Assembly: GCA_022747635.1 (NCBI GenBank)
Contig: JAKTNV010000641.1
Coordinates: 25,179-89,178, forward strand
Direction of reading: 5' to 3'
Origin: Hetaerina americana
Taxonomy: Eukaryota > Arthropoda > Insecta > Odonata > Calopterygidae
Length of the DNA stretch: 64,000 bases
Numbering within the stretch: the first letter of the stretch is position 1; each line of letters starts with the position of its first letter. Under the pieces are notes generated by a model. That model ran no database searches, was not told where the DNA came from, and saw nothing but the letters and a program-made list of their open reading frames with translations. The translations under genes were made by a program, and so were the position numbers. Shown here in pieces: positions 1 to 9,590 of the stretch.

Positions 1-112
1 TTTAGAGTCCAGTAAGGCGCTACGTAATTGTGTTTTGGTTTCAACTTTCGAGGATCTAATATGTATGTGTCCCATTATTGTTTATTCCCAGGGGATGGTG
101 TGTTCGAGGAAT
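1..112 (-). pseudogene. CR1/L2-type LINE fragment
   Basis: Positions about 8-112 match 42783-42880, part of a longer minus-strand LINE remnant, with only scattered substitutions; the shared stretch includes GTAAGGCGCTACGTAATTG. The left end runs off the window, so more of the element may lie outside. It is too short to carry a recognisable protein domain by itself; the assignment rests on that internal match. Confidence 0.75.
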
Positions 113-1067
113 TTGGAAACAAATGTTTCGCCTTCTAAGTATAATGAAATAGTAAGTCTATTCATCCAAAAAGCAGTGTTGCGGCAAATGGCAATAATAT
201 CCAAATTAACATCAACATGGATAATGGATAATTTTTGTATTACCCCAATATGTCCGCAGATTCACCGAAATCAGTCGTGAATCGAACTTTTTCGCCGGGA
301 AGTTTTCATTTATTCGTAATTATGATGGGTTCGAGGCAAGGGAGTGAGATTGAGGGAACATCTGTCTCGATTCCGAAGACGATGAGGTTTGGGGACGTGA
401 TGACCGGTTCCTTGGCCCTGCGCCCCTCTCTCCGTTTCCGAACCTTATCACCACTCACTCACCGACACCCCATCCTCCTTTCTGTGTATCGTCCCGCCCC
501 GCCCCGCTCCCATCCCTCTTCGCCCCGCCCCACCCGCTCCCGCCCCTCTTCGCTCCAGACTCGCGGGAAAACCTTACATCACCTCCCTCAACGCCTCCCA
601 TCTCGTATTCTTCCCACCCCAATCTCCACATCCCCCCATGCGACTCTCCGTCGACCAACCGCCCGCCATTTTGAACCCCCCGCCGCTGAAGCTCTCAGAT
701 TCTCTTCGATGCGCGCTCCAGCCCCCCCCCCCCAAAACCGCCGCACGCCTTCTCTCCTCCCTCCATTCCATTAACATGGATTTAATGGATAATGTATTCC
801 ATGATTCATCAAATTAAGAGAAAGATCTCTGTTTTCAGCGCCTCAAGCCTCGGGGACCCAAGGCCGATACTCGATGCAAAGGGCTTATTCTTCTAAACCA
901 GCGAATGCATTTCCCTAGATTTGGCACCGTTATCACTGTGTACACAATGTCACATGGTTAAAGTTTCCATTTTCAAGTAAGAAATTGTGCTAAATTGGGA
1001 GATATAGTCAAATACTTCATAACTTAACTTAAAAACCCACTTAATCGCTTGAGCTGTTTTCGGGTTA
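113..1067. other. Unassigned sequence apart from the GC-rich patch
   Basis: Outside 440-776 I see no recognisable coding region, RNA gene or terminal repeat. The right edge at 1068 is the left border of the segmental duplication. Confidence 0.5.
440..776. promoter_or_regulatory. GC-rich, C-runs patch, possible promoter-like island
   Basis: This is a sharp GC-rich island in otherwise AT-rich DNA. It carries several CCCCGCCC boxes (GC-box/Sp1-like on the minus strand) and a near-repeated unit around 497-560. An open frame across it is low-complexity (P, S, R) and is probably a by-product of composition. No TATA box, initiator or downstream gene could be tied to it, so a promoter role is only a possibility. 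Confidence 0.25.
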
Positions 1068-1100
1068 GTGTTATTCGGGGGGCCCTGGATCATATTCATC

Positions 1101-1360
1101 GTAAATTATGATGCAATTTCACCCATACCTAGCCGACTTCAAACAGATAAGTTACTAGCAAACGCGCGGCAAATCACTCAACAATGGCGTTCAATAGATA
1201 CGACGGAATTGACATACGCGTCGCTTCCGAAAAAATAAAATAATGTAATTATCTCGAACTGACGGAATTCCAGCCTTTCTCAATATTACCACCAAAGAAC
1301 GTAAGATAACCTACATTAATCATAAAAGGCGCGAATATTAGACCAGTCTCTTGACTCACC
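1101..1360 (+). repeat. 260-bp dispersed repeat, copy 1
   Basis: It matches 12089-12349 (diverged) and 45344-45605 (near identical). A shared core contains GACATACGCGTCGCTTCCGA. The copy at 12 kb lacks the surrounding duplication, so this is an independent dispersed repeat. No coding capacity or clear terminal repeats are visible. Confidence 0.8.
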
Positions 1361-1610
1361 TCCATCCAACACGACGACACATGACCATCTGAACGGATGA
1401 GTCAATCGAAGGAATCAGCTGGTGCCAAAACCGTTGGATGACGTCATTTTGAAATTTTGAAAATGGGCCGGTAAGTAGGCTTATTTTAAGTGATTAAATC
1501 TTCGGAAATAATTGTTATCAAGTTTTTAGGAATCTAATTTTTAAACAAATTTTCTCTGCAAAAATGAATAATTTAAAAATTAAGTATTAATATTATTACG
1601 TATTTCAACC

Positions 1611-1964
1611 TGCCGAAAATTCGGAGTGTCGACCGACACCTGCTGGCCAAATATGGCGTTGCCGCACCCGCCCTATTCTCCCGATCTGCCACCACTGGAC
1701 TTCTTCTTCTTCCCCCTGATGAAAAGACGGCTCAAGGGACGACGTTTTGACTCGATGAAGGCCGTTCAAGAGGCTTCGGCGAGGGTCATCAACGGCATCC
1801 CCAAAGAAAATTTCCAGCGGGCGTAGGGGGAATGGGAGCAACGTTATACTAAGTGTGTAGCAGCTCAAGGAGCATACTTTGAAGATTATTAAGTCGATGT
1901 AAGTATATCGTCAATAAAAATCTTGGAAAAAAAATCAGTCCCACCACTTTTGGGTGCGCCCCTG
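1611..1964 (+). pseudogene. Mar-D mariner transposase, 3' fragment
   Basis: This is the C-terminal part of a mariner (Tc1/mariner, DD34D) transposase. The readable segment contains PHPPYSPDLPPLDFFFFP, which carries the third catalytic Asp, followed by a KRRLKGRRF block. A TAG interrupts the frame near 1824, shortly before the end (GEWEQRYTKC follows in frame). The right terminus lies next to TA at 1965-1966. The DNA-binding N-terminus and the first two catalytic Asp regions are missing, so it cannot make an active enzyme. It is nearly identical to 45857-46210 because it lies in the segmental duplication. Confidence 0.88.
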
Positions 1965-2390
1965 TAGTTAGCTGGGAGTCGCCTGAGATACTAAGGGAAT
2001 AAGGTAGACTTACATACAGGTAGTCTTTCAGAAAGGCACAGAGAAAACGGGTTAAACTAAGAATGACAGTACTAATGGGATTACTATTACAATGGCCCCA
2101 CACACGCCACTCACTTAGAAGTAGATCAGACGACAAATACGATAGGATAAGGGGGAAATAGATTCCATTGAACACAGTTGAGACACCAACGAAGACCTAT
2201 TCCTTCCCATGAACATAACCAACAATCACATAGTAACAGTAAGTAACCAAAGTCGCCTTAGAAATATTAAGAAAACATCGAATTAACAAGTCGTAACAAA
2301 ATTGAGCATCGCAAAGATATCATTTATATTTGTAGGTGCGTGTGTGTTGGTTGGTAATTTGCGTGTGTGTTAGTTGGTAGTTTGCGTGTT

Positions 2391-2511
<121 letters not shown>

Positions 2512-2551
2512 ACATATTTAGCCGAGGCGGGGCTTGAGGGGAATTAAGTGT

Positions 2552-3217
2552 CAGTCAGCCAATAGAGGGGCTGCAAGCATTGCTTAGTGAATTGGAAATT
2601 TAGTGCGACAAAATTTAGTGCGACAGGTATGGAATGAGAATAAATATTAATAAAACAAAGGTTATGCGATTTTCTAGAAGGAAAAAGGCCAAGTTTAACA
2701 TTAAAATAGGAGGGCAAAAAATTGAGCAGGTAGAACAGTTTACGTATCTCGGAAGTGTTTTGGACCAACACGGTCAAAGTAGTAGGGACGTAAGGAGAAG
2801 AATTGCGCTAGGCAAAGAGGCTTCCACACTAGGAGGAGGGAGTTAAGATTAGAGGGACATTAGTAAGGATGTTATGGAAAAGACTCGTAAAAACTGTGAT
2901 ATGGAGCGTAGCTATGTACGGCGTGGAAATGTGGTCATTGAAGCTGGAGTATAGACGTAGACTGGAGGCTTTTGAAATGCGGGTGTGGAGAAGAATGCAG
3001 AAGGTTAAATGGACCGAAAAAAGGAAAACAAATGAGGAAGTACTTGGTATGGTGGGCGAATACAGGGGTTTGTTGGGAGATATTACTATGGAGGCAGGAA
3101 AAGTGGATGAAAGGGGTGTTGACCGGCAGTGGGATGTTGAAGACTGTAATAGAGGGGAGAATGTTGGGCAAAAGAGGAGAGGGAAGGAACAGGATAGGGA
3201 TGTTGGACGGGATGAAA
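2552..3217 (+). pseudogene. RTE-like LINE reverse transcriptase, C-terminal remnant
   Basis: Two plus-strand frames together give the C-terminal part of an endonuclease/reverse-transcriptase protein. The first (2634-2846) has NKTKVMRFSRRKKAKF and IEQVEQFTYLGSVLDQ, the thumb-side motif typical of this LINE group. The second (2869 onward) has VIWSVAMYGVEMWSL and RRRLEAFEMRVWRRMQKV. A third frame near 3130-3215 has LKTVIEGRMLGKRGEGRNRI. The active-site FADD region is absent and frameshifts separate the blocks, so it is dead. Partner copy at 46747-47395; related fragments at 17170, 40330, 44099, 52484, 58990 and 5590. Confidence 0.88.
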
Positions 3218-3218
3218 T

Positions 3219-3263
3219 AAATATATGTGTGTGTGTTGGTATACTATATATATGTATTATATA

Positions 3264-3338
<75 letters not shown>

Positions 3339-3372
3339 CATATATATACCAACACACACACACATATATTTA
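3219..3372. repeat. (TA)n tract flanked by inverted GT/AC-rich arms
   Basis: The left arm, containing GTGTGTGTTGGTATA, is mirrored on the right by TATACCAACACACACAC, with about 60 bp of TA between them. The whole segment can fold on itself. In the partner copy the same tract has been expanded by about 1.3 kb of other sequence. Confidence 0.9.
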
Positions 3373-3567
3373 TTTTCCAATGCTCCACACATCAAAGTGT
3401 GTTTCCTATCAAGCCATCTCCTTCTTAATCACCCTGTTACTCCAACCCCCCCCCCCAATTCTTCCAACTCACAATTCCCTCCTCCACCTTAATGTTTCTA
3501 AGATTCTCTGCTCCCAAAATAATGCAATCCTTCTTCTCCCTACGTCCTGACTACTCCGACCATTTTG

Positions 3568-3785
3568 CTGCAAACACACGCATGAATTGTTTCACGGACT
3601 ATACTTCCTGCCATCCTATTCTGATAAACATTCCATTCCTTGGCCACATTTCACTCGGGATACAACATATACTCTCCAGGAACAAAATCAAGACAGCGCT
3701 TGGCAACACACACACACACACACTTTAAAAAACATAATGTGTTCACCCTAAGACAAAATTGACATCATGCAACAAAGCAGGGTTT
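3568..3785. other. Unassigned, with a short (AC)n run
   Basis: This sequence lies between the duplication border and the Penelope fragment. It contains a short (AC)n run near 3708-3722 and no recognised gene. Confidence 0.5.
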
Positions 3786-4110
3786 TATAAACTCAATTGT
3801 GCGGACTCCAACGCCATCTACATTGGACAGACAGGGAGGAATTTCGATATTAGGATTCAAGAATAGCAATCTTGCTTCACAAAGAAAGACAACAGATCCC
3901 AATTCGCCGAAAATCTCCGATAAAATAAATCACACCAGTAACTACACAGCGGACATTCGCCATACAGAAGAAAAAGACTCAAATTGAATGCTTCGGAGGA
4001 GTTGGAAATTTGGCAATCCATTCCGTCGGACGATTTTGTGGCGGTCAACGAAACAATATACCTCTCCCGTTTCTCCCTCCTTAAATTCGTGACAGACTCT
4101 CAAATCTTTC
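3786..4110 (+). pseudogene. Penelope-like element, GIY-YIG endonuclease fragment
   Basis: Starting at 3786 the frame reads YKLNCADSNAIYIGQTGRNF, which matches the GIY-YIG nuclease signature (Y-x-L ... YIGQTGR-F) found at the C-terminus of Penelope-like retroelement proteins. A TAG follows at about 3868. Beyond it another frame gives SQFAE and then LNALEELEIW and ETIYLSRFSLLKFV, as expected for the end of that domain. No reverse transcriptase is visible upstream. This is a 5'-truncated, frameshifted relic; the family call rests on motif spacing. Confidence 0.72.
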
Positions 4111-4799
4111 CACACCAAACACCACCCCCGCCAATGCAGTGATGACCATTGACCGCCCTTCAATGAATGTCAAACCAATGCGGACTAAAACACCCCACCT
4201 CTCATTAAATGAAAATCACAACGTGTTTTTTCCACTGTACTCTCAATGAACAGTGGACGGATACATTATGTTCTTCATTAATTATCATGAACTTTTATAA
4301 AGTTGAGCCAGAAACCATCGAACATACCAATTAATTCAACCACTACTCAATTAACTCAACTCCCTCAAATAGAGTAACAACCATGAAAGACCTTGGGCGT
4401 TAGAACTGACCATAAACTAAATTAAACTCCCACCACATACAGACTGTAAAAAATAAAGCAATGTCCCAATTAGGCCTTCCACACTGCTTCACATAAATTA
4501 AAGATACCATAGCACTCCATTCGTACTTCTCAACAATTGTCCTTCTCATATTATTATCGTATTGCTTCCCCAAATTTGGTCGACCTCATCCCAGGAACTA
4601 ATCTTAAAATCCCTTGATTGTACATCTCTCACTTCTTTGCCAAAATTGTCAAACGCAGAATCCCCACATTTCTGCATTATGTCCTCAAAATGCTCTTCTG
4701 TCTTCTTAATCCATTTCTTGTCCCCAAAACCTGCAGACTTTAGGCTGATTTGAAACCCTTCCACAACACCCTAAACTCAGCTATTGACTGCCCTGAACT
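4111..4799. other. Unassigned sequence
   Basis: No domain, terminal repeat or RNA gene was recognised. A 72-residue minus-strand frame at 4546-4764 is open but matches nothing I know and has no supporting context. Confidence 0.45.
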
Positions 4800-4804
4800 G
4801 CTCT

Positions 4805-5130
4805 CTCTCTCTCCCTTTCACGGGGATTGAGATGGTGCGGGGGCTATCCGTACTGGCTTCCCACCCAGAGGGCACGGGTTTAAATCCCAGTGGCGGTTTT
4901 CAATATTTTCCAGTGGTATCCCTACTTGATTTGTGCTTTGTGGAGGGCATTTTGAGTGAGTACGCCGTCCGTCGGATGGGACGTCGAACTGTTTGACCCC
5001 TTGGTGCCTTTCGTTAGTAAGAGTAGGCTAATGCCGACGCCGGGTTTCTCTCTCCACCCTTCATCCTTTCCTGTCCATCCCCTATGGTGCAAATGACCTC
5101 AGCTGTCGGTCGCTTCCCCTCAAAACTACT
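4805..5130 (+). mobile_element. tRNA-derived SINE
   Basis: The head contains a B-box-like GGGTTTAAATCCCAGT about 55 bp downstream of a GATGGTGCGGGGGCTA segment that could be a degraded A-box. The body that follows has CGTCCGTCGGATGGGACGTC and a CCCTTGGTGCC block, then a pyrimidine-rich tail ending in an ACTACTACTA run. This layout, with a Pol III promoter head, unrelated body and short-repeat tail, fits a tRNA-derived SINE. No open reading frame is expected. Confidence 0.65.
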
Positions 5131-5589
5131 ACTACCGCTTTCTCTTTTACTTCAACTTCAGGATACCAACTAAATCCACCCCCACCCTCTCCCTGCTCCA
5201 TATTCCTAGGATATCTCTCATTTAAAGCTACGTCTTCATTTCGCCTCTCCTCCCTTCTTAATTCACTTTCCCCCAATTCACACCCTCCATCCTTTTAATA
5301 TATCATGCAATAATTCCACCACCCAAACTCCCATCCCACCTCTCAACAAATTAAATTTTTCCCCTTTTCCACCTTTGGTTCTTGTTGTTTACTGTTAAAA
5401 TGTTATTGTCTTTTGTCCGCTTTCATGTTTTTGCTATATTTTTCACCGTAAATTGGCACCGCTGCTGAATGTGAATGATGCTTGAAAATAAATGAATAAA
5501 TGCCCTTCCCCTCCCCTAGCCCACTATAATAGGTTTTTGTACCAGCACTCCACTTTCCCCCCCTCTCCCTCACTTCCCCTATCTTCCTC
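5131..5589. other. Pyrimidine-rich unassigned sequence
   Basis: CT-rich sequence without recognisable coding content. It separates the SINE from the split RTE fragment. Confidence 0.45.
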
Positions 5590-6735
5590 ATCATCTCCTA
5601 TTTCGATGCTAGGCTTAGCCTTTTTCTTTCTGGAAAACTGCTGTGCCTTTGTTTTATGAGGGTGGTCCCACAAGTACCCGGCCTAAACTGGAGACGGCAG
5701 TAGTTGTTTGAAAAATATCACCGTATTATAAAGTACGCAATCTATTAAGTACATGATTCAAGTTTGAAGACCCCACGTTGTTTAGTATTTGTTTGGCAGC
5801 CGTCTAAAAGTGAGCGTTCACCAGTGAATTTGTTCAAATGCATAGAAAATCGGTCATCGTTATATGTGATACAATACTTTTATTTGAAAGGCCTCAGCCC
5901 CCATCCAACATATAAACAAAGCTGAACTGGTTTATTCTACTCTTCTGGGAGTGAGTCTTCTCCTTTGTTTATACAACAGTTATACAATACAATTGGGTGG
6001 CAGAGTTTGAAACGAGGCCGTACGAGCTGTCAAGACGAGAACATCGCTGTTGGAGTTGACCAAATGAGGTGACGACTCCAGAAATGATGAAGAAAATCCA
6101 CAAAGCGATACTGGATGAACGTCGACTGAAATTGCGCAAGCTAGCAGACATAGTAGGCATTTCAAAAAGTGCAGTGCATCACATAGTAACTGGATGTTTG
6201 GACACGAGAAAGCTGTGTGCTCACACTCGAGCAGTGTCGTGTTGTGATGTTTCCATTGAGTGCTAAGCAAAGTTTTTACAACAACAAAGCAGAATTTTCG
6301 TGCCGTTTCATAACTATGGATGAGACATGGGTCCATTACTTCAAACCCAAGACAAAAGAGCAAACAAAACAATGGATTCAAAGCGGAGAACCAGCTTCAA
6401 AGAGGCAAAGACCGTTTCAACTAGAGGCAAGGCAATGGTTTTTTTGGAATGCCCATGGGATGATTTTCATATTACCTTCGTAACATATTGCTCAGGTGTG
6501 TGCAAAAATGGTATCAAACTTATTGAAAATCCCAGGGGAAATGATGTCTAGAACTGAAAGGATATTATTTTGAAAAATCAATACATTTTTTTCTCAAAAT
6601 TTTCGTGTTTTCTCTGTTGGGACAGGTACTCCTGGGACCATCCTCATATTTATATCGAACTTCATCCCATATCTATCGCAATGAGTTTCCAATGCACTCA
6701 GCAGATCACACTGAAAGCACTTTTTTGGTGCTCAA
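5590..6735 (-). pseudogene. RTE-like LINE fragment split by a mariner
   Basis: The left piece (about 5590-5656) and right piece (6647 to about 6735) align to consecutive parts of the minus-strand RTE fragments at 52620-52770 and 58990-59150. Shared landmarks are GGCTTAGCCTTTTTCTTTC on the left and CAATGAGTTTCCAATGCACT on the right. The 990 bp between them is the Mar-B element. The fragment encodes only part of the C-terminal RT region and was already a relic or became one on insertion. Confidence 0.78.
5657..6646 (+). mobile_element. Mar-B mariner, internally deleted copy
   Basis: Inverted termini TGAGGGTGGTCCCA (left) and TGGGACCATCCTCA (right) are bounded by TA at 5655-5656 and 6647-6648, the mariner target duplication. 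Coding remnants on the plus strand include a helix-turn-helix segment (KLADIVGISKSAVHHIV, about 6132-6190), then MDETWVHYFKPKTKEQTKQW (first catalytic Asp) at 6316-6375. The C-terminal CKNGIKLIE lies near 6505. The second and third catalytic Asp blocks are missing, and at 990 bp the element is shorter than the roughly 1.3 kb usual for mariners. It is non-autonomous and frameshifted. Confidence 0.88.
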
Positions 6736-7159
6736 CTCATTCACACGAGTTTCAATATTATATTAAAAATAAGAAAAGTTTAAATTAAACAAAACCAGGA
6801 ATTTATAATAAACACGGATACACACATATTGTAAAATTTACAAAAATGTACCGCACTGAAAATATACTCTTTGTGTGTTCATATTATAAAGCAATTCCTT
6901 TAACGGATGTTTGGTAAAAAAAATTGTTGTCATAGCTACGGACTCAGGTAAACGCAAAGCACTATTTGATTTCGGTAGATTTAAGGTTACGGCGAAGGGA
7001 CTTGGATATATTCCAGAGAGAGTTATCCTCGAAAGACCGGGGATCGGGAGACACGTGTCGGCTCCAGGGGAGCGAGAAGGGAAGAGGGTAGGTTCGATGC
7101 GAACGCATGCAAAATGCGCCCGTTTCGGGAGGTCGAGGAACAATTCCAATGTCTGCTAT
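6736..7159. other. Unassigned sequence
   Basis: A 95-residue plus-strand frame (6911-7198) has no recognised domain and runs into the Jockey relic. I see no splice or promoter context that would make it a gene. Confidence 0.4.
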
Positions 7160-7990
7160 GAGAATTCCAATCTCCCAATGTACAAGCCCGACCTGTGACG
7201 TAACATCAATAGGTTTAGGTCGTTTTTATTCAATTTACGCGACCGGCCGAAGAGTTGGTAAATGTTGAATTTATTCAGGTTCCCCGGAGTTGTACGTACT
7301 TGGATTCCGAGAGCTTCCATGCAGGAGAGGGTGGGGACGTCGAGGAGGGGATGAGGGATATCCCGTTCAATCAGGATAGCAATTCCTCCACCTTGAGCGT
7401 TGCGGTCGAGACGGTGTGTAATGTGATCGGAAGAGTAGAAAGAGATGCGCGGTTTAAACAAAGTTTCCTGATGAAGAATAACGTCTATGTGGTGTTCTGA
7501 AGTGAATTCTCTTCGCGGCCTGCAAGCGCTTGGCTTCCCTGTGGACATCGCATCCACGGTAATTCGCGGGGTGATCTTTTCCGCATTGATAGCAGATTGC
7601 CGGGGTTTCACGAGACTAAATGCATTCATTGCTGAGATGATTTTCGCCGCACCGAACGCAGTCCGGCTACAAAAAACAATGATTCTTTGTATGCCCGATT
7701 CCCTGGCAACGGTGACATTGCACGGGCAAGTTAGGTTAACCAAACGGGGTGACCGTGACACGGAGACCCGCCAGGAAGGATATACTTAGAGAAGCTTCGA
7801 CGTCGACTGCGTGTTCGCAGACGACGTGAACTGTGGTCGTCGGATATCGCGGGAGTTCGCGAATCCCTTGGTCGCGCTCGCTAGCGGATGGGCGAGTGGA
7901 CGTGTTTGAGGGTAAAACCTTCGAGTATTTCATAGTCTCCGCTTTCACATACATGGAAAGGCCCAGAAGTACCCGCTCTGACCTAGACAT
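7160..7990 (-). pseudogene. Jockey-clade LINE: ORF1 zinc knuckles joined to ORF2 endonuclease
   Basis: On the minus strand, about 7740 down to 7560 reads three CCHC zinc knuckles in order: CHRCQGIGHTKNHC, CVRCGENHLSNEC and CYQCGKDHPANYRGC, the hallmark of the Jockey ORF1 (Gag-like) protein, with two in-frame stops between them. Downstream, in a different frame (about 7500-7200), comes an apurinic-type endonuclease segment: DVILHQETLFKPR (catalytic Glu) and RLDRNAQGGGIAIL. The two normally belong to separate ORFs, so an internal deletion has fused them. The RT domain is absent. It is a non-functional relic. Confidence 0.8.
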
Positions 7991-8060
7991 GGCGGTAAAT
8001 GTTTCAAAATTATCACTTTATCAGAAAGTACGCAATCTATAAAGCAATATAAGTTTTAAG
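7958..8060 (+). repeat. Mar-B-like 5' terminal remnant
   Basis: AGAAGTACCCGCTCTGACCT followed by ATCACTTTATCAGAAAGTACGCAATCTATAAAG resembles the 5' region of Mar-B at 5670-5755. No coding part follows. It is probably a degenerate solo end. Confidence 0.5.
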
Positions 8061-9484
8061 AGAGAGGTGTTTTATTTTCCTCTATAGTCAAGGCTTCTTT
8101 CGTGGAATATTCGGAAAGTATTACTGGGATCCTTGTTAGAGATAATTAGGCAGAAAGAATTAGACGAAGTCTGGGGAAAATACACCACATTCTTAAGAGA
8201 TGTTGTTATGATAAGGACACGCAAGGAGGATGGGTCCATTAAGGGGTTTTACAGGGTCGCACCTAAAAGCGGTAGGACTGATTTTCTCTGGCGCGAACGG
8301 AACGGTGGAGGGGGGTCTGCCTGGCAGGGTAAGGTGGAGGGGGCTCTTAGCAACAGACCAACACCAACCTCAGTCGCCTGCGGGCTGTCGTTGAGTGAGG
8401 AAACCGTTTTTAGTGAAGCAAGTTTTTTGTCCGCGTCGAAAAACAAAATGAATCTGAATTAGAGCAACGTTATTCCGTGATCTTTTACCCGCTAAATATT
8501 TTCGTTTGTTCACGTTATTAAGTCTTTTAATAAATTTCAACTTAGCCAGAAAAGAATGATAGTTGAAACTTAAATCAGTTCTAGACATAACCTTTATTTA
8601 TATATATATTAAATTACAAAACATCGATTTTACTTTTAGGTTCACAGCAAAAAATTAATTTATACAACCCACTTCACAGAAATCAGGGATCTGTTCACAA
8701 CGAAAGATCTTCAATTTCGCCCCAGGCAAACTAATATTTTTCTACTAACCTATTCAATTTAGCGAGTTTAAACTTATATTAATACAAATACTAATCTTTT
8801 GTACATAAGAATACCCTTTCATAATTTCCAAGCCTATTTCAGAATAGCGAAAAAACCATTGTCTAACTAGACACTCCACACAAATTTATACGCGTGTTCA
8901 ATTTCAAAAGTATTATAATAATTTTCTCCTAAACCAACGCATTTACTATATTAAAATTAAAATTAGTTTAAAATTAAATCCTTCTCTACGAGAATACGTT
9001 TAATTGGAAGCATAACCTTCTGCAGTTTATTTGGAGGGGAGGCATAGGAGCACATTGAAGTACTTATCGTTTCAGTTTAAATAAAATACATTCATTTGTG
9101 AACATATCAAAATCACATCCAAAACTAAAATCTCATTCTCCGCCCTGGGGTTCAACTTAATTCTCTAAATAATCTTTAATGAAACACGGCGTATCCTCGT
9201 TGGAAACCATGATGTCAGGAGTTTATATCTTAGGTTTTTTATTTCTGTTTCTCGAGAAAGAAACCAAAGAAATGAGATTAAAGACGAGGGTGTGGCCTTT
9301 TGCCCGCGCAACTGTTACGACGAAAAAAAAAGAAAGAATTATATACGAATGGTTTCCGGGAAACGAGTTTAGGAAGATAATGCCAAGAAAGATGAAAAAC
9401 CGAGGGGGAGTAAAAAGCGTAAAAGCTAAAAACTTGCATATCACTTAAGGACGGACTTGATGTAATTATTGTCCATAGGGAAAA
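8061..9484. other. Unassigned AT-rich sequence
   Basis: Open frames at 8133-8462 (plus, 109 residues) and 9179-9448 (plus, 89 residues, Lys/Arg-rich) are unrecognised. Between them the DNA is AT-rich without terminal repeats or RNA-like folds that I could see. Confidence 0.4.
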
Positions 9485-9590
9485 CCTTTCCACGTGGCCT
9501 AGAGGAAGCGATTAGAAAGAATCATTTTCTAAAAGCCCAGGAGATAGCATTGATATTTAAAAAAATTCAAAGGCCCACAGCAAATAAGGA
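9485..9590 (+). repeat. Dispersed repeat, inverted relative to 45113-45210
   Basis: It contains GAGGAAGCGATTAGAAAGAATCATTTTCTAAAAGCCCA, which is found in inverted orientation at 45155-45195. Similarity extends over about 100 bp with scattered changes. No coding potential. Confidence 0.8.

Noticed and set aside
235..774. 179-codon plus-strand frame
   Set aside because: Low-complexity Pro/Ser/Arg composition follows from the GC-rich island; no domain, and overlapping frames are equally open.
2829..3395. 188-codon minus-strand frame
   Set aside because: It is antisense to the RTE remnant and extended by the TA/AC tract.
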